Positions 31,669 to 41,188 of a DNA stretch of 64,000 bases are shown here, piece after piece (the stretch's first letter is position 1; each line of letters opens with the position of its first letter). Below the pieces are notes generated by a model. That model made no database searches. It was given only the letters and a program-made list of their open reading frames with translations, and was not told the origin of the DNA. Source of the stretch: Tubulanus polymorphus (taxonomy: Eukaryota; Nemertea; Palaeonemertea; Tubulaniformes; Tubulanidae); assembly GCF_964204645.1 (NCBI RefSeq), contig NC_134031.1, positions 11,942,501-12,006,500 of the forward strand, given 5' to 3'. A program made the position numbers and the translations under genes.

Positions 31669-32427
31669 ATGGTAGAATTAAAAGAATACAGAATATTTAT
31701 TGATTCTAGAAAACTTACAAATTATAAATCTCATAATTTACTAGTACAATTAGATAGAGAATTCAAGAATTGTGTAGATTTAAAATTAGTTAATATAAGT
31801 TTATGTAATTCTTTTTATAATATATCGGATAAAAGTCTAGAACATTTAATTTTTTCAATCTTTTACAAAAAAAGGAATAAATGGTTTTTTATATATTTAA
31901 AACCAGGATTATATAATTTAGATACATTAACACAAGAAATTAATAGAAAAGCTCGAGCTAAATTAGGAAGTGATTCCGGATTTAGTATTAGAATTTTAAA
32001 AAGTGCTAGTTCTAATAAAATAAAGATTAGGTTAGCTAATGACGAACAATTTAAATTTACAATAAGAAAACCTTTAGCTAAACTGTTAGGAATTGCACCA
32101 GATACCGTTACAGCATACGCAGAAGGTAACTCAAATATAATACCTTTTACACACTTTTATATTTATTGCAATTTAATCGATCCTACAAAAACATTTGAAG
32201 CAACTAAAGATACAATTTGTAATTCTGGTTTATTAAATATTTTACCATTAAAAAATGTCAAACAATTTGGAACTCAAATAAATTATAATTTAACTGAATG
32301 TGATTTCAAACCTTGTATTCCACATTTCAATAATTTTAAATTAGAAATAAGAAATCATAATGGTTATTTAATTGATTTGAATAACTTTCCTGTAATTTAT
32401 GAATTAGTTATAAGATGTAAAGAGTAA
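31669..32427 (+). CDS. Penton-like minor capsid protein of P1
   Basis: 252 residues. The N-terminus (VELKEYRIFIDSRKLTNYKS) and beta-rich body with the final 'NFKLEIRNHNGYLIDLNNFP' and 'YELVIRC' strands match the layout of Polinton and adintovirus penton-base-like single jelly-roll proteins, whose last strands read 'F.LRD..G..ID'. It would occupy capsid vertices. It lies in the structural operon upstream of small membrane proteins and MCP. The P2 homolog (51007-51762) shares identical termini but differs in the middle (residues about 55-125). Intact. Confidence 0.6.
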   Translation: MVELKEYRIFIDSRKLTNYKSHNLLVQLDREFKNCVDLKLVNISLCNSFYNISDKSLEHLIFSIFYKKRNKWFFIYLKPGLYNLDTLTQEINRKARAKLGSDSGFSIRILKSASSNKIKIRLANDEQFKFTIRKPLAKLLGIAPDTVTAYAEGNSNIIPFTHFYIYCNLIDPTKTFEATKDTICNSGLLNILPLKNVKQFGTQINYNLTECDFKPCIPHFNNFKLEIRNHNGYLIDLNNFPVIYELVIRCKE

Positions 32428-32443
32428 TTTTTCACCTATATAA

Positions 32444-32800
32444 ATGAATATAACTGTTGGACCGAGTATATGTTTTGGATTTGATTTTAAACGTGAGAAA
32501 GAAATGAAATTTAACATTAATGATGTAATAACACATATCAAAAATATTGCATTTTCTAATGAAACAACATTTGAGTATGAAACAACAATAGATAAAGAAA
32601 CTTTAAATGTAGAAAAGATTACTAATTTAATTAGAGAATCTTTAAGATTTTATGAATTAGATGAAGATTTTATCATAGATGATATCAAAAAAATAATAAT
32701 TGAAATATATGATAATCATAAAACTAGTAATGAAATAAATGTTGAATTAATCATAAATAAGTTAACTAAATATTTTGAAGATAGTAATTTTTTTGATTAA
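32444..32800 (+). CDS. Conserved small protein of P1 (118 aa), unknown
   Basis: Acidic, predicted mostly helical after an N-terminal MNITVGPSICFGFDF. No membrane segment or zinc motif. The P2 homolog (51779-52126) is nearly identical but lacks four residues in the middle. It starts 16 bp after the penton-like gene at a T-run/TATAAATG motif. Conservation in the structural block suggests a virion or assembly function; I do not recognise a family. Confidence 0.6.
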   Translation: MNITVGPSICFGFDFKREKEMKFNINDVITHIKNIAFSNETTFEYETTIDKETLNVEKITNLIRESLRFYELDEDFIIDDIKKIIIEIYDNHKTSNEINVELIINKLTKYFEDSNFFD

Positions 32801-32803
32801 TAA

Positions 32804-33025
32804 ATGAGTGATAATAAGTGGATAATAACTGGATTATATAATGGCGCATTACTATCAGTTGGAACTGTTGGTTATTCAATGGTATTAAAAAAAGTATTCA
32901 AAATGGGAAGTGTTAATGTTGATAGATTTGATATAAATGATATTCTAAAATTAACATTAGCAGTTACTTTATCTAATTTAACTATTGATTATTTGGAAAA
33001 ACAAAAATATATTCCTCCCATATAA
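32804..33025 (+). CDS. Small membrane protein of P1 (73 aa)
   Basis: Two hydrophobic segments, about residues 6-28 (WIITGLYNGALLSVGTVGYS) and 47-64. Begins 3 bp after the previous stop with AATAAATG. The P2 copy differs at one residue. Similar short proteins accompany capsid genes in animal Polinton-type elements as far as I recall; role unknown, possibly virion membrane or host-membrane interaction. Confidence 0.6.
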   Translation: MSDNKWIITGLYNGALLSVGTVGYSMVLKKVFKMGSVNVDRFDINDILKLTLAVTLSNLTIDYLEKQKYIPPI

Positions 33026-33049
33026 ATACATAATTTTTTTGTTAAATAA

Positions 33050-33472
33050 ATGGCTTCTGCAATTATAACTATTATAGGATCGGCAATTGTTAACGCTTTA
33101 GCATTTACTGGTGGTGGTTATTTATTTAAACATATTGATAAAAATAGTTCATTAGGAGAACAAAGAAGACATAACTTAGCGTTAGAGAAATACAATAAAG
33201 CTGCAGAAGAATATAGAGAAAAGAGGCAAAACTATATGGATTATATTAACAAAGAATTATATGATCAGAAGATTTCACATAGAGATTTTCAATCAGTTGA
33301 TGATGCAATGAGTTTATATAACGCAGTAACAAATAAAGAAAAATTACATCTATACAAACCTAAATTATCAGATTATTATACCCCAAGTAAAGAACAACAG
33401 AAATATGAAATAATATGGATTTTAGGTGGAACTGTTATTGTTATATTTGTTGCTTATAAATTTACTAATTAG
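33050..33472 (+). CDS. Small two-TM protein of P1 (140 aa)
   Basis: N-terminal hydrophobic segment IITIIGSAIVNALAFTGGGY (residues 4-23), a charged helical middle (NLALEKYNKAAEEYREKRQN), and a C-terminal hydrophobic segment IIWILGGTVIVIFVAYKF. The Gly-rich N-terminus followed by a helical body is reminiscent of virion membrane-active proteins. Protein sequence is identical in P2 (52373-52795), the strongest conservation in the two elements. Function unknown. Confidence 0.6.
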   Translation: MASAIITIIGSAIVNALAFTGGGYLFKHIDKNSSLGEQRRHNLALEKYNKAAEEYREKRQNYMDYINKELYDQKISHRDFQSVDDAMSLYNAVTNKEKLHLYKPKLSDYYTPSKEQQKYEIIWILGGTVIVIFVAYKFTN

Positions 33473-33491
33473 TAATTTTTATTCTAAATAA

Positions 33492-33926
33492 ATGGAAGAT
33501 AAAGTTGATAGTATTGATATTATTCCTCATGATATAAATAAAACTAAATTAAAAACATATTTAGAAAAACAAATATTAGAATTTGAAAGTGACTTAAAGA
33601 TAAAAAAGAAAAAATATTTAAAAAGTAAAATTATATATTATTTGATTATCAGTGGTTCGGTTACAATTAGTTCCGTAATAACATTTCTAGCAATATTCAG
33701 CCCATTAACACCTTTAGCTATATCAATTGGTGTATTAGGATTAAGTTCAAGTGTTTTAACTGGTATAAGTTCAAAATTAAATATAAAAAGTAATAAAGAA
33801 AAAATTAAAACTAATATAAAAGAAATTAATAAATTAAAGAACACACTAGATTATATAATAAGTTTAAATGGTCATATAACAGTTGAAGAACAAGATAAAT
33901 TATTAAAAGAATTAATAAATTATTAA
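33492..33926 (+). CDS. Membrane protein with SLATT-like layout, P1 (144 aa)
   Basis: A helical N-terminus (KLKTYLEKQILEFESDLKIK), two adjacent hydrophobic segments (about 48-70 and 74-94), and a helical C-terminus (NKEKIKTNIKEINKLKNTLD). This layout recalls small two-TM effector-like proteins, but I claim no homology. The P2 copy differs at one residue (S/N at 8). In line with the structural block and preceded by the start motif. Confidence 0.55.
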   Translation: MEDKVDSIDIIPHDINKTKLKTYLEKQILEFESDLKIKKKKYLKSKIIYYLIISGSVTISSVITFLAIFSPLTPLAISIGVLGLSSSVLTGISSKLNIKSNKEKIKTNIKEINKLKNTLDYIISLNGHITVEEQDKLLKELINY

Positions 33927-33943
33927 TTTTTTTAATTATATAA

Positions 33944-35332
33944 ATGGTAGATAGTTTTCCAAAAGCTTTCCAATATAATAAATCAATTAAATATAATATT
34001 CCAGCAATAGATTTTAATAAAGATATTACATATAGAAATGAAGTTTTAGATTCATTAATTGATTTATATATTTATGTTACTGAAACTAATAATTTTAATG
34101 CAAAGATGGAAAATATATTTCATGTATATTTAATTAATTTTAAAAAATTGAAAGGTGAAAAACAATGGTTATTAAAATCTAATATGAAGTATTGGCAGAA
34201 CCAATTAAATTTTGCTGTTTATTGTGCAACAACAGGATGCGGAATTTGTTGGAATGATCATTTGAATAATTCTAAATATAAATTAATTCAAAGTTTATTT
34301 AGATTTCATACATACTTTCAAATCAGAATAATATTAAATGAATTAGAGTGCGCTTTACCAGGATCTAGGTATTTCAAAGAATTAGATAATAATATCAATT
34401 TATCTAAGTTTTATAAAATTTGTAATGAATTTAATATAGATATAAATAATTCTGATTTTAGAACAAAAATTGGAACAATAAGATCACTTCCTTGCCCTAA
34501 AAAGATTGCAGAATATTGTGCACTTCCCATACCATCTAATAGCTTTTATAATATCTATAATAATAAATTAGGTTATGGTAAAATAGAAACAAAAGATTTA
34601 GAAACATTAAATTTCAATAAATTACCAAAATTTTATGATCATTTAAAACAAGAAAACAATAATGGTTGGGTATATTTTATTTTAGAGAATAGTGAAGGTT
34701 TTACTAAATCAGGTATAGAAAGAATAAATCAATCTATTAGAACTTATTTGATATGTATTCTAGGATCACAAGTTGAAACAAGATCACCGATAATTGGAAA
34801 TTTGAATACATCATTCGATACACAAAAACAATTTAAAGTTTTATTTGAAGATTCAATTCATAATGATAAAAATAGATCGATTCCAGAAAACATTATAAGA
34901 TATCAAAATTATTTAGATAAATCTCATGTAAGACTTAATTATTGTATAGGCCCTAATCTATTAATTATTTCTAATGATTTAGTATTGAAGATGGGAAATA
35001 TAATTGGTTATAATAATCTAATTAAAACTGCAACAATAAATAATTCATTTGGGTTAAATGATATAAATAAAAAGATTATCACTGCTCCAAAATTAATGGA
35101 AGGTGAAAAAAAAAAAAAAAAAAAAAAAAAAACAGAAACTAAAACTAAGAATATTAAATTAAATAATGATTCTAAAATAAAAGATTACAATACATCAGAA
35201 AATAATAGAACTGATAAAATTCAACATGATATAATTAAAACTGATAATGATAATAAATCACATGAAAATACTAAATTAGCTATAACTTGTATAGGAATTG
35301 TAATCGGAGGAATATTATATTTTAAATTTTAA
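33944..35332 (+). CDS. Structural-block protein of P1 with C-terminal TM (462 aa)
   Basis: The conserved N-terminus PKAFQYNKSIKYNIPAIDF leads a long beta/alpha region; residues about 90-115 (FAVYCATTGCGICWNDHLNN) and about 290-390 are nearly identical in P2. A lysine run near residue 385 comes from a long A tract (35108-35131) that P2 lacks. A polar linker then precedes a terminal hydrophobic anchor LAITCIGIVIGGILYF. Probably a virion or entry-related membrane protein, but no family is recognised. Intact here; the P2 copy has a premature UGA. Confidence 0.55.
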   Translation: MVDSFPKAFQYNKSIKYNIPAIDFNKDITYRNEVLDSLIDLYIYVTETNNFNAKMENIFHVYLINFKKLKGEKQWLLKSNMKYWQNQLNFAVYCATTGCGICWNDHLNNSKYKLIQSLFRFHTYFQIRIILNELECALPGSRYFKELDNNINLSKFYKICNEFNIDINNSDFRTKIGTIRSLPCPKKIAEYCALPIPSNSFYNIYNNKLGYGKIETKDLETLNFNKLPKFYDHLKQENNNGWVYFILENSEGFTKSGIERINQSIRTYLICILGSQVETRSPIIGNLNTSFDTQKQFKVLFEDSIHNDKNRSIPENIIRYQNYLDKSHVRLNYCIGPNLLIISNDLVLKMGNIIGYNNLIKTATINNSFGLNDINKKIITAPKLMEGEKKKKKKKKTETKTKNIKLNNDSKIKDYNTSENNRTDKIQHDIIKTDNDNKSHENTKLAITCIGIVIGGILYFKF

Positions 35333-35348
35333 TTTTTTTATTATATAA

Positions 35349-36779
35349 ATGGAAGTAGAAGGTGTAGAAGATATTGGAATGGATCCTTTTGATGAACCTG
35401 GTATAACTGATGAACAACCACCTGATTTTGATGAAACAAGTTTTAATGATGGTAATGAAACAGCATATAATTCTAATTTAACTACACCCCAATTTATTGA
35501 CAAAGCACGTTCAAAGATAAGTATTGAAAATGAAGTACCAGAAATAACAGAAAAAGAATACAATTATCATGAAATTATTCATGATTTTAAACCAATGTTA
35601 AAAAAATCTGGTTTCAATATATCAAATAAAGGTATGGATCATTTAGTAGAAGATTTGAAATATTTAAATGGTGAATATTATTGGAAATTGAAAGGTGACT
35701 ATTATTTTAAGATTTCAAATCTTAAAAGTAGTGATAAAATAATAACACAATCAACTTTAAATTTATTAGAACAATCTAGAATTAAGAAAATCAATAATGA
35801 TGTTATAACTGATGTTACAGAAAAAGAAAGATCTGATAATTTAAAAGAATTTAAACAAAGAAATGCTAAATTTTTTAAGATAATTAATGAAATTTTAGAA
35901 ACAGAAACAACTTCTGAACAGAATATAACTTCCAAAACTAGTAAACTTAAATCAAATAAAGTTCCAATTGAAAAACTTTTACCGAATGGATTAATTGATG
36001 CAACAGATCAAGAATTAGAAGATTTAGATATATTTTCTGATAAAGCAATTAGAGAAATTATTAGTATAAGACTTGCATCTAATAAAATTGCACATGATAA
36101 AAGTATAAGAGATTTTAAAATTAGAACTTTAGAAAAAGAATTAACTGATAAAAATAAAGAAATAGAAAAAATAAAATCTGATTTAGATCATCAAGTAATT
36201 GATGAAATAGAATATAGGCAAAAAGAATTACGTTTAGAAAAAGAAAAAGATGATTTAGAATATAACATAGAATTACAAAAAGAAGAAATTAAATTATTGT
36301 TAAAATCATATGATTATAATATTAATAGATTAAAAGTTATTTTTAAAGATTTGTTGATTAAACCAAATTCTGAAATATCATTAAAAGACAGAATAAAGTT
36401 ATTATTTAAATTAGAAGGAATAACAATTCTTTCAATTGTAACAGCTGTAACTATGTTATTTACAACAATTAGTTTAGCAATATCAAATGCTTTGAAATCT
36501 ACTCCTACTCCCAATAAACCAGATAAACCTCCAGGTAATAATTCTATACAAGATAAAGTTAAGGATGGTTTAAAGAAATTAGCAAAATATTTATGGGAAC
36601 TATCTAAAAAATCTGCTGCAGCATTGCCAGGAGTTATTGCTTCAATTGTTGGTTTTATATTGAAATCTGCAGGAAACATTATTAACTTTGCTGCTGAACA
36701 TATTATTTTATTTTTAATTACAGTTGTAAGTGCTATTATTTTTGGTTTAGTAAATATGATATCAAAAAATATCAAGTAA
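35349..36779 (+). CDS. Coiled-coil membrane protein of P1 (476 aa)
   Basis: Acidic N-terminus, a long coiled coil (about residues 235-320, rich in E and K), then three hydrophobic stretches: ILSIVTAVTMLFTTISLAIS (about 355-375), ALPGVIASIVGFILKSAG (about 420-440) and IILFLITVVSAIIFGLV (about 449-468), with a Pro-rich linker between the first two. The C-terminal part (DKVKDGLKKLAKYLWELS and onward) is a recurring module in cnidarian and other invertebrate virus-like elements as far as I remember. Probably a virion-associated membrane protein. The P2 copy carries a nonsense codon. Confidence 0.55.
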   Translation: MEVEGVEDIGMDPFDEPGITDEQPPDFDETSFNDGNETAYNSNLTTPQFIDKARSKISIENEVPEITEKEYNYHEIIHDFKPMLKKSGFNISNKGMDHLVEDLKYLNGEYYWKLKGDYYFKISNLKSSDKIITQSTLNLLEQSRIKKINNDVITDVTEKERSDNLKEFKQRNAKFFKIINEILETETTSEQNITSKTSKLKSNKVPIEKLLPNGLIDATDQELEDLDIFSDKAIREIISIRLASNKIAHDKSIRDFKIRTLEKELTDKNKEIEKIKSDLDHQVIDEIEYRQKELRLEKEKDDLEYNIELQKEEIKLLLKSYDYNINRLKVIFKDLLIKPNSEISLKDRIKLLFKLEGITILSIVTAVTMLFTTISLAISNALKSTPTPNKPDKPPGNNSIQDKVKDGLKKLAKYLWELSKKSAAALPGVIASIVGFILKSAGNIINFAAEHIILFLITVVSAIIFGLVNMISKNIK

Positions 36780-36820
36780 ACCATGATAAAAAATAAATAA
36801 TTAATTTTTTTGTTAAATAA

Positions 36821-38069
36821 ATGAGTGGGAGTTATATAAGTCCTTCCAAGATTTCTAGAATATCTAATGCTATTAAAGCAGAAAGATCACATCATATAAT
36901 TACTCATAACCCTTCAAATATTAATCCCGATGAAACTTTATATGTTAGAATCCCTCGATTAACACAAAATACTTTTTATGTTCCAAATAGTATTTATTTA
37001 TCAGCCGATATAAAAGTAACTGGCCATGATAACAATTATGTTGTTGATAATGTTGGAAGATATTTGATTAAAAAATTAACTATAAAGATTGGTCCGGAAA
37101 CAGTTTTCTCATTAGATGATTATAATTTATTTATGCATTATAAAGATTTATGGTTAACTAAAGAAAATAGAAATAATATGATATTTCAAGGCATCCAATC
37201 GGAAAACCATAATAAATTAAGATCTGAAGCCAATAATGCAGTAGTAACTCGTGCCACAGATAATTTGATTAAAAAGATTTATGGAAGCAAATATAAAATT
37301 CCATTAGACTTTGAATTGATAAATAATAATGCACCTTTATATAAATACGCAATTCAAGAAGATATTATATTTGAGATAACATTTGCTCCTGTAAATGAAA
37401 TTGTATTATCTAGCGTTGTTAAAGATATGGGTTATAAATTATCGAATATATGTTTAGAATATAACACAGTAACTAATGAAAATATTGCTAGCACAATTCA
37501 AACTCAATACAATCAAGGATTTTCATTATTATATGATTATATTGATAAATTTAAAACTGTAACTATTAATGCAAATGATGAAATAATTAATGAGAATATT
37601 AACTTTCCTAGAAGATCTATTAAAGGTATATTAATATTTTTTTACTATTGCAACATATTCCAATGGTGCAATAAATGTTGATAATTATTATAATCCTGAA
37701 ATAACAAAAGTAGAAATAACTATTGAAGGTATAGCGAATAAAATATTTTGTCAAGGAATGAGAATGATTGATCAATGGCCAGAAATTAAAAAACATTTTA
37801 TGAATGAAAAAGTAAAATCATTTGAAAATTGTAATATTAATCAAATTGATTATTATACCGGTAATAAATATGCATTATGGTTAGATTTTAGAACAACTGA
37901 AGATAATTCATTACATGGTTCTGGAAAAAAACTACAGAACACTAAAGATGGAATACAATTATTCATGAAAAAGAATAAAGGAATCAAAAATTTTAAAATG
38001 CATATTTATATTATATCTGACGCACAATTAAATATTGTAAATTCACAATTAGATAGTATTCAATATTAG
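36821..38069 (+). pseudogene. Major capsid protein of P1, +1 frameshift
   Basis: Two frames, 36821-37681 and from about 37640 to 38069, together 416 codons plus one extra base. The shift lies in a T run at about 37636-37642: seven T here, six in P2. Beta-rich segments RIPRLTQNTFYVPNSIYLSA, IPLDFELINNNAPLYKYAIQ and FEITFAPVNEIVL fit the double jelly-roll MCP (hexon-like) of Polintons and adintoviruses. It would build the icosahedral shell. The second frame keeps IDQWPEIKKHF and the C-terminal KMHIYIISDAQL. Frameshift aside, no stop. Confidence 0.7.
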
Positions 38070-38099
38070 AAATATAAAGTTAAAATTAAGGATATATAA

Positions 38100-39227
38100 A
38101 TGAGTGGTAAAAAAACTCCTAATATTAAAGAACAATATTTAAGAAATTTATATTACAACCCTGAGAGTTCGGTTGCTTATTCTTCTACTAAAAATATATG
38201 GCGTAAAGTAAAACAAGATAAATTAGATAAGATAATCCCACAAAATTTAGTTAAACATAAAGATATAAATGAATTTATGTTAGAACAACCAACATATACA
38301 ACACATAAAAAAATTGTTAGAAAATATAAAACTCGTAAAACTATGGTAAGTTATGTAGATCAACAGTGGCAAGGAGATTTAATTGATATGAAAAATGTTA
38401 AGAAAGATAATGATGATTATTGGTGGTTATTGAATATAATTGATATTTTTAGTCGTTATGTATGGAGCTTCCCACTTTATAGAAAAGATGCTGTACAAAC
38501 ATCAAATGTTTTAAGAAAATTTCTTTCGGATGATAAACTAAAACCAGAAAAAATACAATTTGATGATGGAAAAGAATTTGATAATTCACTTGTTCATGGA
38601 CTTTTAGATTTTCATAATATTAAATATTTTTCAACAAAATCGGATAAAAAAGCAGCAGTTGTTGAACGATTTAATAGAACATTAAGAACAAGAATGTGGA
38701 AATATTTTACAGCAAATAATACTTTTAAATGGATTGATGTTTTACCAAAATTGATAGAAGGATATAATAATTCTTATCATTCTTCTATTGGAATGAAACC
38801 TATTGATGCTAGAAAACCTGAAAATGCTGAAATTGTTTGGAATAATTTATATGGAGCATTTCTTGTAGATGATTTTGGTGAACCTAAATTTAAAGTTGGT
38901 CAAAATGTTAGAATTTCTAAGTATAAAAAGATATTTGATAAAGGATACGATCGAAATTTTACTAGAGAAATATATAAAATAAAAAAGGTAATAACAACTA
39001 AACCATATGTCTATAAATTAGAAGATTTAGATGGTGAAGAAGTTGATGGATATTTTTATGAAGAAGAATTAAGTTTAACTACTGAAAATCTAGAACAAGA
39101 ATATAAAATTGAAAAAGTACTAAAAACAAAAACTATTAAAAGAAAAAAATATTCTTTAGTAAAATGGGTTGGATGGCCAGATAAATTCAATGAATGGATA
39201 TTATCAAGTAAAATTAAAAATATATAA
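38100..39227 (+). CDS. int: DDE integrase with C-terminal chromodomain, P1
   Basis: 375 residues. The catalytic core is WQGDLIDMKNV (first Asp), KIQFDDGKEFD (second Asp) and KKAAVVERFNRTLRTRMWKY (Glu), the D,D(35)E arrangement of retroviral-type integrases. The region PKFKVGQNVRISKYKKIFDK is the SH3-like DNA-binding part, and YKIEKVLKTKTIKRKKYSLV...WEWIL-type C-terminus (WVGWPDKFNEWILSSKI) is a chromodomain that could direct insertion to particular chromatin. This enzyme explains the 6-bp duplications of P1 and, if used in trans, of the palindromic element. Stop codon overlaps the next gene's TAAATG start. Intact. Confidence 0.92.
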   Translation: MSGKKTPNIKEQYLRNLYYNPESSVAYSSTKNIWRKVKQDKLDKIIPQNLVKHKDINEFMLEQPTYTTHKKIVRKYKTRKTMVSYVDQQWQGDLIDMKNVKKDNDDYWWLLNIIDIFSRYVWSFPLYRKDAVQTSNVLRKFLSDDKLKPEKIQFDDGKEFDNSLVHGLLDFHNIKYFSTKSDKKAAVVERFNRTLRTRMWKYFTANNTFKWIDVLPKLIEGYNNSYHSSIGMKPIDARKPENAEIVWNNLYGAFLVDDFGEPKFKVGQNVRISKYKKIFDKGYDRNFTREIYKIKKVITTKPYVYKLEDLDGEEVDGYFYEEELSLTTENLEQEYKIEKVLKTKTIKRKKYSLVKWVGWPDKFNEWILSSKIKNI

Positions 39228-39836
39228 ATGAATAAGGAATTATTCATATTTGAGCCTCATAATATGTTAATTTCTGGCGTAACAAATTGTGGAAAAACTT
39301 ATTTCATACTAAATTTATTAGAAACTGTTTATAAAAACTATTTTGATAATATAGTATTATTTTGTCCAACATATGAATTTAATCAAACTTATGATAGAAA
39401 TATTACTAGGAATAATAAATTTATTATATTAGATCCTAAAACAGTAAAAGAAAATTTAGATAATTGTATAAAAATAGCAATTGATATTTATAAAGGATCA
39501 AATACATTATTTATCATAGATGATTGTGCAAATTTACATGATTCAAAAATTAGAGAAAGTGAGTTATGCTATTTAGCTTTCTCTGGGAGACATTTTGGGA
39601 TAACAACTTGGGTTTTAAATCAAAAATATAATTCAATTGTTAAAGACTTTAGAGAAAACATTAGATTTCTAGTTTTATTCTACAATAAAGATAGAAAATC
39701 AATGAAAAATGCACTTGAGGAAAATGATATTATTCCACATGATTTACATAATGAATATATGGATAAGTTGAAAAATATTAAAAGATCAAAATTACTATTT
39801 AGATTACAACACCCATTTAAATATGAATTTATTTAA
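39228..39836 (+). CDS. A32/FtsK-type packaging ATPase of P1
   Basis: 202 residues. Walker A GVTNCGKT (17-24), Walker B NTLFIIDDCA (about 92-101), followed by FSGRHFGITTWVLNQKYNS, the sensor region seen in Polinton, NCLDV and adintovirus genome-packaging ATPases. It would translocate the linear genome into capsids. It follows the integrase with no gap. Length is at the short end of the family. Intact; about 80 percent similar to the P2 protein by eye. Confidence 0.88.
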   Translation: MNKELFIFEPHNMLISGVTNCGKTYFILNLLETVYKNYFDNIVLFCPTYEFNQTYDRNITRNNKFIILDPKTVKENLDNCIKIAIDIYKGSNTLFIIDDCANLHDSKIRESELCYLAFSGRHFGITTWVLNQKYNSIVKDFRENIRFLVLFYNKDRKSMKNALEENDIIPHDLHNEYMDKLKNIKRSKLLFRLQHPFKYEFI

Positions 39837-40129
39837 ATTCAACTAGCTTGTTAATCTAATTGAATTCTAGTTGAATTCTAGTTATTGGTAGTTGTAACAA
39901 AAATCAACTAGATTTAACAATATTTTAACTAGCTTGTCAATCTAGTCTAATTCTAGTTACATTCTAGTTGAATTCTAGTTGTTAGTAGTTGAAACAAAAA
40001 TCAACTAGATTTAACAAGAAATAAACAAAAACAACAATATTTCAACTAGCTTGTTAATCTAGTTGAATTCTAGTTACATTCTAGTTGAATTCTAGTTGCA
40101 ACAACACAACTAATTTATTTGTTTTATAA
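39837..40129. repeat. CTAG-rich tandem repeats with hairpins between ATPase and accessory genes (P1)
   Basis: Three diverged units of about 100 bp built from CAACTAGCTTGTTAATCTAG and TGAATTCTAGTTACATTCTA. Neighbouring words pair: CAACTAGATTTAACAAG (about 40003) with CTTGTTAATCTAGTTG (about 40049). The only large non-coding gap of P1; a terminator, origin or packaging element is possible. P2 has unrelated repeats between its convergent genes (58320-58470). Confidence 0.6.
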
Positions 40130-40735
40130 ATGGGAGGTGAAAAGAAAATAAAATCTAAAAATGGTGATGTTCCAATTGAAAAAACTTTAGATAATTTAGG
40201 AATAACAGAAACAAAATTAACTCCAGATGATGGTGCTTTAAATAATGTTACAACAAATAATAATTATGAATATTATCTTTATTGCAAACATCAATTAGAA
40301 ATATTAATAGCATCTGGAAAATGTAAAAAATTTGTCGATAAAAATTTAACTTATAATGAATTAGATACAATGAAATCAGTTGAAATTATTAGATTATTTA
40401 AGATTTATGAAGCCGCGAGAACAGCTAAAATTAATGACGCGATATCAGAAAATGTAGTAAAAGGTTATAGTAAATTATGTAATTATATACTACCAATTGA
40501 AGATGAAAATAGATTATATTCCGATTTAAAAAATGATTATTTAGTTATGACTGAATTAAATAAATGGATTGGATATTTATCATTTCAATTAGGTGGATTT
40601 ATGACATTATTATCAACTGGGGTTATAACATTTTCAAATATTGAAAGTAAAAATATTTCTATAATAAATGAGCGAAGTGAAAGAAGTGAAGGAATTAACT
40701 GTGAAGAAAAAACCGAGAACTCAGAAACAAATTGA
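40130..40735 (+). CDS. Accessory membrane protein of P1 (201 aa)
   Basis: Helical protein with conserved YEYYLYCKHQLEILIASGKC (about residues 43-62) and, near the C-terminus, a hydrophobic stretch YLSFQLGGFMTLLSTGVITF (about 147-166). It aligns along its length with P2 60578-61180. The last 68 bp overlap the next gene in another frame. Gene order differs from P2, where this gene is promoter-proximal to integrase. Function unknown. Confidence 0.6.
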   Translation: MGGEKKIKSKNGDVPIEKTLDNLGITETKLTPDDGALNNVTTNNNYEYYLYCKHQLEILIASGKCKKFVDKNLTYNELDTMKSVEIIRLFKIYEAARTAKINDAISENVVKGYSKLCNYILPIEDENRLYSDLKNDYLVMTELNKWIGYLSFQLGGFMTLLSTGVITFSNIESKNISIINERSERSEGINCEEKTENSETN

Positions 40736-41036
40736 ATGGTCTCGACAATTAGGAATTAAATCACAAGAATATAAAAAAGCTGTAAAAGAAAAAATAAGTA
40801 ATAAAAATGTTAATAAAAATGGTGAAAATATTGTTATTTCTACTCCTTCTGATAGTAGAATATTTGATAAATATTTATATTTTACAGTTGGATTTGTAAT
40901 TGTATTCATTTTGATTGGGTGTAATTGGTATAAGAAATCAAATAAAATTCATGATATTAGTAATTCTGAACCAACTGCTATCAAAAATGAAAGTACTTCT
41001 GAAATTCCAAAATTGATAATAAAAAAAATGGATTAA
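40668..41036 (+). CDS. Small basic one-TM protein of P1 (122 aa)
   Basis: Basic N-terminus (KKKPRTQKQIEWSRQLGIKS), then a hydrophobic segment YFTVGFVIVFILIGCNWY (about 66-83) and a polar tail. The P2 homolog (60178-60585) keeps both features although sequence identity is modest. The start overlaps the upstream gene (ATAATAAATG motif inside it). A DNA-binding membrane anchor is imaginable; nothing proves it. Confidence 0.55.
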   Translation: MSEVKEVKELTVKKKPRTQKQIEWSRQLGIKSQEYKKAVKEKISNKNVNKNGENIVISTPSDSRIFDKYLYFTVGFVIVFILIGCNWYKKSNKIHDISNSEPTAIKNESTSEIPKLIIKKMD

Positions 41037-41082
41037 TATTTTAGAAAAAAAGCAAAAAAAATAATTTTTTTTAATTAATTGA

Positions 41083-41154
41083 ATATCTCACTACTTTTGT
41101 CTATCTATGTGGAGCAATTAAATTGTCCAGATAAGTCATTTCGGATTCTAGATA
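41083..41154 (-). ncRNA. Structured motif B (P1)
   Basis: Plus-strand view: CTCACTACTTT (41087-41097), TATCT (41102-41106) pairing with AGATA (41129-41133), inner hairpin GGA-G-CAAT-TAA-ATTG-TCC (41111-41128), then GTCATTTCGGAT. Loop strands equal those of motifs A and C; stems differ but pair. The outer helix is short here (TATC 41083-41086 with GATA 41151-41154). It lies between the convergent accessory gene and OB-like gene. Confidence 0.6.
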
Positions 41155-41188
41155 ACCATTATTTTTATTAATTTATTTTTTAAAAAAT

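Noticed and set aside
36314-36784. Minus-strand ORF inside the coiled-coil membrane protein, also present in P2
   Set aside because: Conserved only because the sense strand is conserved; hydrophobic segments are complements of the sense TM codons.
39837-40129. CRISPR-like array
   Set aside because: Units are of unequal length, diverged, without unique spacers, in a eukaryotic mobile element.
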